Shown: piece after piece, positions 24,055 through 32,962 of the stretch
How the letters are laid out: each line of letters starts with the position of its first letter
How positions within the stretch are numbered: the first letter of the stretch is position 1
Assembly (NCBI GenBank): GCA_030066595.1
Contig: JASJBI010000005.1
Location: 1 to 46,360, forward strand
DNA: 46,360 bases
Reading direction: 5' to 3'
From: Alphaproteobacteria bacterium
GTDB lineage: Bacteria; Pseudomonadota; Alphaproteobacteria; JAJFFI01
Program-made: the position numbers and the translations under genes
Notes under the pieces: model-generated
What the model saw: only the letters and a program-made list of their open reading frames with translations
Databases searched by the model: none
What the model was told of the DNA's origin: nothing

Positions 24055-24776
24055 CAGGGGATCTCGGAGCCGTCATAGGCGAAGAACCCGCCCGAGCGCG
24101 ACGCGTCGAGGGACTCGAGCACGCCGAGCAGGCGCACGGCGCACTCCTCCGGCGGAAAAGTGAACCGGCCGCGCGCGTAGGCCTCGGTCAGCCGGGTTGG
24201 CACCGTCCCCGGGTGCAGCGCCACGCAGATCGCCTCCGGGTGGCGCCGGGCGATCTCGACGGCGGCGGTCCGGACGATCTGGTTGAGCGCCGCCTTGGAT
24301 GCGCGGTAGGAGATCCAGCCGCCGAGGCTGTTGTCGCCGATCGAGCCGACTCGGGCGGACAGCGTGGCGAACACGCTCTTGCCGGTGCGCGGCAGCAGCG
24401 GCGCGAAATGCTTGAGCAGCAGGGCCGGGCCGATGGCGTTGATGGCGAAGGCCTGACGCATGGCTGCTGGCTCGATGGCCGAGAGGGATTTCTCCGGCCC
24501 GTGCCCGTCGACCTCCAGCGTGCCCGTGGCGTCGAACACCAGATGCGGCTGTAAATCTCCCGCATAGAGCGCGGCTCGCTCGATCGTGCCCTCGTCTGTA
24601 AGATCTATCGGCGGCTCGGACGTTCGACCGAGCCGGAGTACGCCGCCGCAGCGCGGGTCTGCCTCGAGAACGGTCGCGACGGCGCCGCCGATGCCGCCGG
24701 TCGCGCCGATCACAAGAGCGCGGTAGCCCTCGGGCAGGCTGCGCATCGTGGTCATACCGGGCCCAGGCGCGTTCAT
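24051..24776 (-). CDS. CsgA-like short-chain dehydrogenase coupled to the photolyase
   Basis: A 241-residue SDR with the nucleotide loop VIGATGGIGGAVA (about 22-34), FDATG in place of the usual NNAG, catalytic Ser in the TLSARVGSIGDN segment, and the Y-x-x-x-K motif in SYRASKAALNQIV. It is closest in style to C-factor (CsgA)-like SDRs. Its ATG at 24776 follows GGAG by about nine bases; starts at 24755 and 24746 are possible. It precedes and overlaps the Fe-S photolyase, so it may act on a photolyase cofactor, or the pairing may be a shared light or UV response; the substrate is unknown. Confidence 0.87.
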   Translation of the reverse strand: MNAPGPGMTTMRSLPEGYRALVIGATGGIGGAVATVLEADPRCGGVLRLGRTSEPPIDLTDEGTIERAALYAGDLQPHLVFDATGTLEVDGHGPEKSLSAIEPAAMRQAFAINAIGPALLLKHFAPLLPRTGKSVFATLSARVGSIGDNSLGGWISYRASKAALNQIVRTAAVEIARRHPEAICVALHPGTVPTRLTEAYARGRFTFPPEECAVRLLGVLESLDASRSGGFFAYDGSEIPW

Positions 24777-24895
24777 TGCGCACGCTCCGGGTGCGGGGCC
24801 ACGAAACGTCCAGGAAGTTCAATCGTCGATTTCACAGTGTCTGATACGGGCCGCGACGTCGGCTGGATGACCGCAGGCAGAAGCAGCTGTGGGGC

Positions 24896-25753
24896 TCAGC
24901 CTTGGCCGCTGTCGCGCTCGAAGTCGGCCAAGATCCTGGCCAATTCCGCGTCTGGGATCTGGTCGGCGCCGAAGGTGAACGTGCCGTTCCGGGCCATCTC
25001 ATCGGCCGCGCGCCGGACCAGGGCGAGGGTGGCACGGGCCAAGCTGCCGCCTATGCTGATGCGCTTGACGCCCAGATCCTCAAGCTGGCGCACGGTCAAC
25101 GGCGATCCGGCCAGCCCGATGACCACGTTGAGTGGACCGTCCACCGCTTCGACCAGGGCCCCGATCACCGTCGGGTCCGCCGGGCCCGGCGCGTAGAGAC
25201 AGTCGGCGCCGGCTGCGCGATAGAGGTTCAGGCGCCGGACCGATTCGCTGAACGGGTCGTCATGGCCGACCAGATAACACTCGGCGCGGGCGGTCAGGAC
25301 GAGCGGCACCCCGGAGGCGTCGATCGCTTCCCGCGCGGCACGGACCTTGTCGGCCGCCAGCTCCGCCTCATAGAGCGGGTCGCGGGGATCGTGGGTCGCG
25401 TCCTCGAGGCTCGCGCCCGCCAAGCCTGCTGCGATGCACAGGCGCACGGTCTCTGCGGCATCTTCGGGCCTGGCGCCGTACCCGTCCTCCGTGTCGGCGC
25501 TGACCGGCAGATCGACCGCTGCGGCGATACGAGCGCAGGCGGCGAGGTTGTCGTCCCGGCTGAGGGCGCCCTGATAGTCCGGCAGGCCGAGGGTCGCGGC
25601 GACGCCGACGCTGGTGGTAGCGATCGCCGGGAAGCCCGCCGCCGCAAGCAGGCGTGCGGTGCCCGCGTCCCACGCGTTGGGCATGACGAAAATGCCCTCG
25701 GCCTCGTGCAGCCCGCGGAACGCGGCCGCCTTGTCCGCGGGGCTCGTCCCCAT
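24896..25753 (-). CDS. Isocitrate lyase / PEP mutase-family enzyme
   Basis: A 285-residue TIM-barrel protein of the ICL/PEPM superfamily. It shows VMPNAWDAGTARLLAAAGFPAI near the N-terminus, LPVSADTEDGYGARPEDAAETV (the metal-binding Asp/Glu cluster), GASLEDATHDPRDPLY, and LTARAECYLVG. The usual ICL catalytic KKCGH motif is absent, so it is not an isocitrate lyase; 2-methylisocitrate lyase, PEP mutase, oxaloacetate decarboxylase and carboxy-PEP mutase remain possible, and the short form with DTEDGYG is common for enzymes of undefined substrate. A 12-base gap separates it from the small upstream gene at 25766-26026, so they probably form an operon. Confidence 0.88.
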   Translation of the reverse strand: MGTSPADKAAAFRGLHEAEGIFVMPNAWDAGTARLLAAAGFPAIATTSVGVAATLGLPDYQGALSRDDNLAACARIAAAVDLPVSADTEDGYGARPEDAAETVRLCIAAGLAGASLEDATHDPRDPLYEAELAADKVRAAREAIDASGVPLVLTARAECYLVGHDDPFSESVRRLNLYRAAGADCLYAPGPADPTVIGALVEAVDGPLNVVIGLAGSPLTVRQLEDLGVKRISIGGSLARATLALVRRAADEMARNGTFTFGADQIPDAELARILADFERDSGQG

Positions 25754-25765
25754 CGCCCGGCGCTC

Positions 25766-26026
25766 CTAACGCATGCCCTGCAGATTGGCGACCAGCGCGC
25801 CTTCGGCGCGGCGAATCTCCTGTTCGATCTTGTGGGCCTGGTCCATGTCCTCCGGACAACACTTGTTGGCGACCGTGACGCAGCGCTCGCGCTCTTCGAG
25901 TACCACTTTGATGATGGCGTCCTCGATGATCTTCACGACCTTTGTCTGCAGGTCGCCCACAAGCTCCTGCTGCAGGGCCTCGGCCACAGCCTTGGCGGTG
26001 TTCTCCGCGCGTTCCCGTAGCGACAT
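25766..26026 (-). CDS. Small helical Cys-containing protein of unknown function
   Basis: An 86-residue hydrophilic protein that I do not recognise. It looks entirely alpha-helical: a first amphipathic helix (MSLRERAENTAKAVAEALQQ), a second with VVKIIEDAIIKVVLEERE, and a C-terminal helix KIEQEIRRAEGALVANLQG. Between the last two is RCVTVANKCCPEDM, with three Cys that could bind metal or form a redox pair. AAGGGGAA lies before the ATG at 26026, and the following ICL/PEPM-family gene starts 12 bases after its stop. It could be a partner of that enzyme, but nothing in the sequence proves it. Confidence 0.72.
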   Translation of the reverse strand: MSLRERAENTAKAVAEALQQELVGDLQTKVVKIIEDAIIKVVLEERERCVTVANKCCPEDMDQAHKIEQEIRRAEGALVANLQGMR

Positions 26027-26125
26027 CGCGCTTCCCCTTCTTCCTGCTGGCAGCCCAAACAGGGCTGCGGCGGCGGGCATGATAGCGGCTGGCGGCGGGG
26101 CGGAGAAGGGCAGTAAGGGGCTATG

Positions 26126-29100
26126 CTACTCCGCCGCTTTCTTGACTTCCTCGGCGCGGCCGTACCCACCGCCGCCCGGCGTCTCGATCACGAACACGTC
26201 GCCGGCCGCCATCTCGGTCTTGTCGGTGCCGGTCAGCTCGGCGCGGCTGCCGTCCGTACGTTCGACCCAGTTGCGGCCGAGCGCCCCCGGTTCGCCGCCG
26301 CCGACGCCAAAGGGCGGCACATTCCGGTGGCCCGAGAGAATCGCCGCGGTCATGGGCTCCAGGAAGCGGACGCGCCGGACCGAGCCGTTGCCGCCGCCGC
26401 GCTTGCCGGCGCCGCCCGAGCCGTGCCGGATCGCGAAGGATTCCAGCAGCACCGGAAAGCGCCACTCCAGCACCTCGGGATCCGTGAGCCGCGAGTTGGT
26501 CATATGGGTGTGCACCGCGTCGGTGCCGTCGAAGTCCGGCCCGGCGCCTGAGCCGCCGCAGATCGTCTCGTAGTATTGGTAGGCGTCGTTGCCGAAGGTG
26601 AAGTTGTTCATGGTGCCCTGCGAGGCCGCCAGCACCCCGAGCGCACCATAGAGCGTGTCGGTGATGCACTGGGAGGTCTCCACGTTGCCGGCGACCACCG
26701 CCGCCGGATACTGGGGGTTCAACATGCAGCCTTCGGGGATGATCAGCTCCAGGGGCTTCAGGCAGCCCTCGTTCATGGGGATGTCGTCCTCGACCAGGGT
26801 GCGGAACACGTACAGCACGGCCGCCCGGCAGACTGCCGACGGCGCATTGAAGTTCGAGGGCTGCTGCGGCGAGGTGCCGGTGAAATCCACCGTGGCGCCG
26901 CGTTTCTCCTTGTCGATGCGGATCGCCACGTGGATCCGGCTCCCGTCGTCCAGAGGATAGGTGAATTCGCCGTCGGTCAGCACATCCAGCACACGGCGCA
27001 CCTGCTCTTCCGCGTTGTCCTGTACGTGCTGCATGTACGCGTGCACCACGTCGAGGCCGAAATGGGCGACCATGCGGCGGAGCTCTTGGACGCCCTTCTC
27101 GCAGGCGGCGATCTGGGCCTTCAGGTCGGCCACGTTCTGCTTGGGGTTGCGGGCCGGGTAGCGGCCGGAGGTGAGCAGGTCCATGAGCGCCTGTTCGCGG
27201 AATTCGCCCCGGTCGACCAGCACGAAGTTGTCGATCAAGACGCCTTCCTCCTCGACGGTCTTGCTGTCGGGCGGCATGGAGCCCGGCGTAACGCCGCCGA
27301 TGTCGGCGTGATGGCCGCGGGAGGCGACATAGAACAGGATCTCCTGTCCGCGGTCGTCGAACACGGGCGTGATCACGGTAACGTCGGGCAGGTGGGTGCC
27401 GCCGTTGTAGGGGGCGTTCAGCACATAGACGTCGCCCGGGTTCATGCGGCCTCGGCGTTCCCGGATCACCGTGCGCACGCTCTCGCCCATCGAGCCCAGA
27501 TGCACCGGCATGTGCGGCGCGTTGGCGATCAGTTGGCCGATCCGGTCGAAGATGGCGCAGGAGAAATCCAGCCGCTCCTTCATGTTCACCGAGTAGCTGG
27601 TGTTCTCCAGCACCGAGCCCATCTGCTCGGCGATCGACATGAACAGATTGTTGAAGATCTCGAGCATGACCGGGTCCACCTCGGTGCCGACCGCGGCGGT
27701 GCGGGCGAGGGGGACGACGCGGGTCATGACCAGATGGTTGCGCGGCGTGATCTCGGCCTGCCAGCCGGGCTCGACAACGGTGGTCGCATTGGCCTCGATG
27801 ATGACCGCGGGCCCGTCGATCCGGTCGCCCGGGTTGAGCGCCTCCCGGTCGTAGAGCGGGGTGTCTTCGCTGCGCCCGGCCATGTACACGGGGCGCCGGG
27901 CGACCGCCTGTGCGGCACCAGGCTGGGCGGGAACCGCCAGCTTGGCGTCCTCGACCGTCTCGGTCATGCCGACGATCTCGGTCGAGACCGCTTCGACGAT
28001 ATGGGGCTTGTCGGGCACGATGAAGCCGAAGCGCTGCCGGTGCGCCTCCTCGAATCCGGCGATGATCCGCTCACGGTCGCCGAAATCCACCACCAGCGCG
28101 GTATCCGTGCCCTCGTAGCGGACATGCGCCTTGCGCAGCACCGTCATGTGATCCTCGGCGATGCCTTGACGGGCCATGTCGGCCTTGCCATCGGCGGCGA
28201 TCTCGTCGAGGTCGCGGGCGAGCTCGGCGATCAGCGAGTCCTGGAGCCGTTTCTCCACCGCGCGCTCGCGCATCACCCGCATGTCGGCGAGCCCCATGCC
28301 ATAAGCCGAGAGCACGCCGGCATAGGGGTGGATGAACACCTTGGTCATGCCCAGCGAATCGGCCACCAGACAGGCGTGCTGGCCGCCCGCCCCGCCGAAG
28401 CAGCAGAGCGTGTATTCGGTGACGTCGTAGCCGCGTTGGATCGAGATCTCCTTGATCGCGTTGGCCATGTTCTCGACCGCGATGGTGAGGAACCCCTCGG
28501 CGACCTCGACAGGGCTGCGCTTGTCGCCGGTCGCGGCCTGGATCTCGTCCGCCAAGGCGGCGAACTTCTCGTGCGTGATGTCCGCGTCCAGCGCCTCGTC
28601 CGCGTTCGGGCCGAACACCTTGGGAAAGAATTCGGGCTGGATCTTGCCCAACATGACATTGCAGTCGGTCACCGCGAGCGGGCCGCCGCGGCGGTAGCAG
28701 GCCGGGCCCGGATTGGCGCCGGCGGAGTCCGGGCCGACCCGGTACTTGGAGCCGTCGAAGTGCAGGATCGAACCGCCGCCCGCGGCCACGGTGTGGATCT
28801 GCATCATCGGCGCCCGCATGCGAACGCCTGCGACCAAGGTCTCGAAGGCGCGCTCGTATTCGCCGTTGTAGTGGGAGACGTCGGTCGAGGTGCCGCCCAT
28901 GTCGAAGCCGATGATCTGTTCGAAGCCGGCCATCTCGGAGGTGCGCACCGCGCCGACGATGCCGCCGGCGGGCCCCGAGAGGATGCTGTCCTTGCCCTGG
29001 AAGAAGCGCGCATCGGTGAGCCCGCCGTTCGACTGCATGAACATCAGCCGGGTGTCGCCGACCTCGGCCGCGACCTTGTCCACATAGCGGCGAAGGATCG

Positions 29101-29764
29101 GCGAGAGATAGGCGTCGACCACGGTGGTGTCGCCGCGCGAGACCAGCTTCATCAGCGGGCTCACGTCGTGCGAGGCGGACACCTGGGTGAAGCCCATCTC
29201 GCGGGCGATCTCGGCGGCCCGCCGCTCGTGCTCGGGAAAGCGGTAGCCGTGCATGAACACGATGGCGGCCGAACGGATGCCCGCTTCGAAGGCCGCCTGG
29301 AGGGCCGCGCGCGCGCCCGACTCGTCGAGCGGGGTGAGCACGTCGCCCCGCGCGGTGAGCCGCTCGTCCACCTCGATCACCCGCTCGTACAGGAGCTCGG
29401 GCAGGACGATATGCCGCTCGAACAGCTTGGGCCGGTTCTGGTAGGCGATCCTGAGCGCGTCCGCGAAGCCCTTGGTGATGACCAGCACCGTGCGGTCGCC
29501 CTTTCGCTCCAAGAGCGCGTTGGTGGCCACCGTCGTGCCCATCTTGACCGCTTCGATGGCCGCAGCCGGGATCGGCCCCCCGCGGTCGACCCCGAGTACG
29601 TCCCGCACGCCCTGCAGGGCCGCGTCGTCATATTGCTCCGGGTTCTCCGAGAGCAGCTTGTGGGTGATCACGGCCCCGTCCGGGCGCTTGGCGACCACGT
29701 CCGTGAACGTGCCGCCCCGGTCGATCCAGAATTGCCAGCGGTTTTCCGCGCTTTCGCCTTGCAT
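26126..29764 (-). CDS. Fused hydantoinase A/B (5-oxoprolinase-type) enzyme
   Basis: A 1,212-residue fusion of HyuA-like (about 10-690) and HyuB-like (about 695-1205) subunits, the length and order of ATP-dependent 5-oxoprolinase. HyuA signs: [13 protein letters not shown] at the N-terminus (phosphate-binding loop of the actin-like ATPase fold), [33 protein letters not shown] and [15 protein letters not shown]. HyuB signs: [63 protein letters not shown] and [11 protein letters not shown]. It should cleave a cyclic amide such as 5-oxoproline or a hydantoin with ATP; substrate assignment is not safe from sequence. The ATG at 29764 is chosen because the upstream in-frame extension runs into the divergent TRAP gene. 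Confidence 0.92.
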   Translation of the reverse strand: MQGESAENRWQFWIDRGGTFTDVVAKRPDGAVITHKLLSENPEQYDDAALQGVRDVLGVDRGGPIPAAAIEAVKMGTTVATNALLERKGDRTVLVITKGFADALRIAYQNRPKLFERHIVLPELLYERVIEVDERLTARGDVLTPLDESGARAALQAAFEAGIRSAAIVFMHGYRFPEHERRAAEIAREMGFTQVSASHDVSPLMKLVSRGDTTVVDAYLSPILRRYVDKVAAEVGDTRLMFMQSNGGLTDARFFQGKDSILSGPAGGIVGAVRTSEMAGFEQIIGFDMGGTSTDVSHYNGEYERAFETLVAGVRMRAPMMQIHTVAAGGGSILHFDGSKYRVGPDSAGANPGPACYRRGGPLAVTDCNVMLGKIQPEFFPKVFGPNADEALDADITHEKFAALADEIQAATGDKRSPVEVAEGFLTIAVENMANAIKEISIQRGYDVTEYTLCCFGGAGGQHACLVADSLGMTKVFIHPYAGVLSAYGMGLADMRVMRERAVEKRLQDSLIAELARDLDEIAADGKADMARQGIAEDHMTVLRKAHVRYEGTDTALVVDFGDRERIIAGFEEAHRQRFGFIVPDKPHIVEAVSTEIVGMTETVEDAKLAVPAQPGAAQAVARRPVYMAGRSEDTPLYDREALNPGDRIDGPAVIIEANATTVVEPGWQAEITPRNHLVMTRVVPLARTAAVGTEVDPVMLEIFNNLFMSIAEQMGSVLENTSYSVNMKERLDFSCAIFDRIGQLIANAPHMPVHLGSMGESVRTVIRERRGRMNPGDVYVLNAPYNGGTHLPDVTVITPVFDDRGQEILFYVASRGHHADIGGVTPGSMPPDSKTVEEEGVLIDNFVLVDRGEFREQALMDLLTSGRYPARNPKQNVADLKAQIAACEKGVQELRRMVAHFGLDVVHAYMQHVQDNAEEQVRRVLDVLTDGEFTYPLDDGSRIHVAIRIDKEKRGATVDFTGTSPQQPSNFNAPSAVCRAAVLYVFRTLVEDDIPMNEGCLKPLELIIPEGCMLNPQYPAAVVAGNVETSQCITDTLYGALGVLAASQGTMNNFTFGNDAYQYYETICGGSGAGPDFDGTDAVHTHMTNSRLTDPEVLEWRFPVLLESFAIRHGSGGAGKRGGGNGSVRRVRFLEPMTAAILSGHRNVPPFGVGGGEPGALGRNWVERTDGSRAELTGTDKTEMAAGDVFVIETPGGGGYGRAEEVKKAAE

Positions 29765-29849
29765 GTCTTGCTGTCCCTCTCTGCGCAACAACGGCGGACG
29801 CGCCGGTGCGGATTGTATCCCAGGTCGCGAAGCGTTGATCAACCAAACC

Positions 29850-29894
29850 GTCTTGTCAAGATTTTTTTGATAAAATCTCGATAAAATATTGACA
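29850..29894. promoter_or_regulatory. Shared promoter/operator between oxoprolinase and TRAP genes
   Basis: An AT-rich island in a GC-rich background. It carries the palindrome CTTGTCAAG (29852-29860), a perfect 7-bp inverted repeat AGATTTT / AAAATCT around six bases (29859-29878), two copies of GATAAAAT exactly 11 bases apart (29869 and 29880), and TTGACA at 29889-29894 pointing toward the TRAP operon. Face-aligned repeats overlapping a -35 box fit an operator, most simply for the MarR-like regulator encoded at the end of the TRAP operon. Confidence 0.6.
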
Positions 29895-29974
29895 TTATCT
29901 TTCGATCTGGCAAGATGGCCCTCCTGAACACACGACCCCCACTGCACGGGGGCACTCTCAGTTAGGAGGCAAAA

Positions 29975-30949
29975 ATGAATCTGATCCGTACAAGCATGGT
30001 CGGGGCGGCGCTGGTGGCGGCCGCGGCCATGCCGGCCCGGGGGGAGACGAGTTGGGACATGCCGACCCCCTATGGCGACAAGAACTTCCACACCGTCAAT
30101 ATCCTGCAGTTCGCCAAGGACGTGGAGGCGGGCACGGGCGGGAAGCTCAAGATCAAGGTCCACAGCGCTGGCTCGCTGATCAAGCATCCCGAGATCGCGA
30201 GCAACGTGCGGCGCGGCCTGGTGCCGATCGGCGAGCTCCTGATGTCGCGGCTCAGCAACGAGGATCCGGTCTACGAGGTGGACTCAGTGCCGTTCCTCGC
30301 GACCAACTATGACGAGGCTTGGAAGCTTTGGCAGGCGAGCCGGCCGACCATCGAGCAGAAGCTCGAAAAGCGCCGGATGATGCTCCTGTTCGCGGTCCCC
30401 TGGCCGCCGCAGGGCATCTACACGAAGAAAGAGCTGCTAAAGGTCGACGACCTCAAAGGCTCGAAGTTCCGCGCCTACAACGCATCCACCGAGCGCCTGG
30501 CCAAGCTGGCGGGCGCGGTGCCCACGCAGGTCGAGGTTCCGGACATTCCAACGGCGTTCACGACCGGGCGGGTCGACGCGATGATCACGTCCCCGTCGAC
30601 CGGCGCCAACACCAAGGCCTGGGACTATCTCAGCCACTTCCATCACAACCAGGCGTGGCTGCCAAAGAACATGGTCGTGGTGAACGCCAAGGCCTTCAAG
30701 AAGCTCGATCCGGCGATGCAGAAGGCGGTTCTGGATGCCGCAGCCGCGGCCGAGAAGCGGGGCTGGGAGGCCAGCAAGTCCGAGACCAAGGCCAAGATCG
30801 CCGTCATGCGGGACAACGGGCTCAAGGTGGTCGAGCCGAGCGCCGATTTGACCGCCGGCCTGGCCAAGATCGGCACGACCATGACGGAGGAATGGCGGAA
30901 GAAGGCCGGCGACGACGGTGCGGCCATCCTCGCAGCCTACGAGAAATAG
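29975..30949 (+). CDS. dctP: TRAP transporter solute-binding protein (DctP family)
   Basis: A 324-residue periplasmic binding protein. A signal peptide (NLIRTSMVGAALVAAAAMPARG) is followed by the mature start ETSWDM. Family features include the alternating-lobe region with FRAYNASTERLAKLAGA, whose Arg probably binds the ligand carboxylate, and VPDIPTAFTTGRVDAMITSP, the DctP signature near the hinge. It should capture an organic acid and hand it to the DctQM permease. AGGAGG at 29964-29969 is a strong ribosome site, better than that of most genes here, as expected for an abundant periplasmic protein. It is the first gene of the dctPQM operon. Confidence 0.95.
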   Translation: MNLIRTSMVGAALVAAAAMPARGETSWDMPTPYGDKNFHTVNILQFAKDVEAGTGGKLKIKVHSAGSLIKHPEIASNVRRGLVPIGELLMSRLSNEDPVYEVDSVPFLATNYDEAWKLWQASRPTIEQKLEKRRMMLLFAVPWPPQGIYTKKELLKVDDLKGSKFRAYNASTERLAKLAGAVPTQVEVPDIPTAFTTGRVDAMITSPSTGANTKAWDYLSHFHHNQAWLPKNMVVVNAKAFKKLDPAMQKAVLDAAAAAEKRGWEASKSETKAKIAVMRDNGLKVVEPSADLTAGLAKIGTTMTEEWRKKAGDDGAAILAAYEK

Positions 30950-31014
30950 CCATCAAAATGCGTGGTGCGGGCCGGCAGACTTGGGGAGCCGGCCCCACCC
31001 CCGGGGAGGCTCCC

Positions 31015-31587
31015 ATGCGCAAAATCCTCGATTCGATCTACCATGCCAGCGGCGTGCTGGCCGCGACATGCCTGGTTGCGATCTGCACCATCGTGATCGC
31101 GCAGGTGGCCGGGCGCGTCATCGACCGCCTGGCGACCGTCCTCACCGGAGACCAGATCGGCCTGGTGGTCCCGTCCGCCGCCGAGTTCTCCGGTTTCTTT
31201 TTGGCCGGCGCCTCGTTCCTGGCGCTCGCCTACACCATGCGCCACGGCGGCCACATCCGGGTGAGCTTGCTGGTGCAGACGATCTCCGGCGAGCCGCGCC
31301 GCCTGATCGAGCTGTGGTGCCTGGCCTTCGGGGCGGCGACGGTGGCGTTCTTCGCCTGGCACGCCATCCTGCTGGTCCTGGACAGCTACGAATTCGAAGA
31401 GGTGTCCTACGGCATCATCGCCGTGCCGCTCTGGATTCCCCAGTCGGCCATGGCGCTCGGCCTGGTCGTCCTGGCCATCGCGCTGTTCGACGATCTCGTC
31501 CGCGTCGCGACGGGCCGCGAGCCGTCCTACGAGGGCAAGGAGGAAGCGCTCCTGTCCGGCGAGGACGAAGCGCTGTTTGCGGAATAG
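31015..31587 (+). CDS. dctQ: TRAP transporter small permease (DctQ)
   Basis: A 190-residue membrane protein with four helices: one at residues about 10-30, one in the SAAEFSGFFLAGASFLALAYTMRHGGHIRVSLL region, one near 105-130, and one at 140-165. The E-F-x-G-F-F/W and HIRV patterns are typical of DctQ. It joins DctM in the inner-membrane TRAP permease. The ATG at 31015 is preceded by GGGGAGG. It ends with an acidic tail (EEALLSGEDEALFAE). It starts 65 bases after dctP; dctM starts 9 bases after its stop. Confidence 0.93.
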   Translation: MRKILDSIYHASGVLAATCLVAICTIVIAQVAGRVIDRLATVLTGDQIGLVVPSAAEFSGFFLAGASFLALAYTMRHGGHIRVSLLVQTISGEPRRLIELWCLAFGAATVAFFAWHAILLVLDSYEFEEVSYGIIAVPLWIPQSAMALGLVVLAIALFDDLVRVATGREPSYEGKEEALLSGEDEALFAE

Positions 31588-31596
31588 GAGGCGATC

Positions 31597-32895
31597 ATGG
31601 ATCAACTGGTACTCGGGCTCACCATGGTCGTGGTGATGTTCGCTCTCCTGGGCAGCAGTGTCTGGGTGGCCCTTTCGCTCTTCGGCGTCGCCCTGGTCGG
31701 GATCGGTGTCTTCACCGCGACCGAGGTCGGGCCGGCCCTGTCCAGCACCGTCTGGGGCGCCAGCAACTCCTGGGAGCTTGCGGCGCTGCCCATGTTCATC
31801 TGGATGGGCGAGATCCTGTTCCGTTCGCGCCTGTCCGAGGACATGTTCACGGGGCTCGCACCCTGGGTCTCGCGCCTGCCGGGGCGCCTCATGCACGTCA
31901 ACATCCTGGGCTGCGGCATCTTCGCCGCCGTCTCCGGATCGTCCGCCGCCACGGCGGCGACCATCGGCAAGATGGCGATCCCCGAGCTCAAGAAGCGCGG
32001 CTATGACGAACGCCTGATGGTCGGCACCCTGGCCGGCTCCGGCACGCTCGGTCTCTTGATCCCGCCCTCGATCATCCTGATCGTCTACGGGGTCGCGACC
32101 GACCAGTCGATCGCGCGGCTGTTCATCGCCGGCGTCATTCCGGGAGCCGTCCTGGTCAGCCTGTTCATGGGCTATGTCGCGGTCTGGGCCTTGCTCAATC
32201 CCGACCGGGTCCCGTCGCTCGACCGGATCAAGATGACGTTCCTGGAGCGGATCGCGGCGGCCCGCAGCTTGATCCCCGTGGTGCTGCTGATCATCGGCGT
32301 GATCGGGGCGATCTACACCGGCTTCGCCTCGCCGACCGAGGCGGCTGCCGTCGGCGTGGTGCTGGCGCTGTTCCTGTCCTGGATCACGGGCTCGCTCAGC
32401 CGGGAGTCGTTCACCCACGCGCTGATGGGCGCGACCCGGACGTCCTGCATGATCGCCTTCATCCTGGCGGGCGCGGCGTTCCTGACCGTGGCCATGGGCT
32501 TCACCGGGATACCGCGGAACCTCGCCACGTGGATCGGCGAAATGAACCTCTCGCCCTACATGCTGCTGGCGGTGCTGACCGTGTTCTTCATGGTGCTGGG
32601 GTGCTTTCTCGACGGGATCTCGGTGGTGGTTCTGACCACGTCGGTGATCCTGCCGATGATCGAGGCGGCGGGCCTCGACCTGATCTGGTTCGGCATCTAC
32701 ATCGTGATCGTGGTCGAGATGTCCCAGATCACGCCGCCGGTCGGGTTCAACCTGTTCGTGCTCCAGTCGCTGACGGGCAAGGACATTCTCTATGTGGCGC
32801 GTTGTGCGCTGCCCTTTTTCCTGCTGCTGCTGTCGGCCGTCGCTCTGGTCATCGTCTTCCCCGGCCTGGCGACCTGGCTGCCGGCGCAGATGTAA
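31597..32895 (+). CDS. dctM: TRAP transporter large permease (DctM)
   Basis: A 432-residue permease with about a dozen membrane helices, the elevator subunit of the TRAP transporter (sodium-driven, in the inner membrane). Family sequence includes LPMFIWMGEILFRSRLSEDMF, the inward hairpin VSGSSAATAATIGKMAIPELKKRGYDE, GTLGLLIPPSIILIVYGVATDQSIARLFIAG, and the second hairpin ITPPVGFNLFVLQSLTGKDI. This is an intact, standard-length protein. The ATG at 31597 has AGGAGG directly upstream, overlapping the end of dctQ, so it is translated together with it. Confidence 0.96.
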   Translation: MDQLVLGLTMVVVMFALLGSSVWVALSLFGVALVGIGVFTATEVGPALSSTVWGASNSWELAALPMFIWMGEILFRSRLSEDMFTGLAPWVSRLPGRLMHVNILGCGIFAAVSGSSAATAATIGKMAIPELKKRGYDERLMVGTLAGSGTLGLLIPPSIILIVYGVATDQSIARLFIAGVIPGAVLVSLFMGYVAVWALLNPDRVPSLDRIKMTFLERIAAARSLIPVVLLIIGVIGAIYTGFASPTEAAAVGVVLALFLSWITGSLSRESFTHALMGATRTSCMIAFILAGAAFLTVAMGFTGIPRNLATWIGEMNLSPYMLLAVLTVFFMVLGCFLDGISVVVLTTSVILPMIEAAGLDLIWFGIYIVIVVEMSQITPPVGFNLFVLQSLTGKDILYVARCALPFFLLLLSAVALVIVFPGLATWLPAQM

Positions 32896-32911
32896 CCCCG
32901 TGGCGGCGGGG
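32896..32911. other. Small GC hairpin directly after dctM
   Basis: CCCCG and CGGGG form a 5-bp stem with a six-base loop starting right after the dctM stop codon, with no following T-tract. It may limit read-through into the regulator gene or stabilise the transporter mRNA end; it is too short to be sure. Confidence 0.25.
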
Positions 32912-32962
32912 CAGGCCATGCGGTAGCCTTGCCCGGCGCCTGGATGGAGGTTGGAGGTCGCC

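Noticed and set aside
22498..24078. A 526-codon plus-strand frame
   Set aside because: Antisense to the photolyase gene, where the Fe-S Cys spacing and FAD motifs identify the real frame.
26576..29884. A 1,102-codon open frame on the plus strand
   Set aside because: It is the complement of the hydantoinase A/B gene, which has full family motifs on the minus strand. Long antisense frames are expected in GC-rich DNA.
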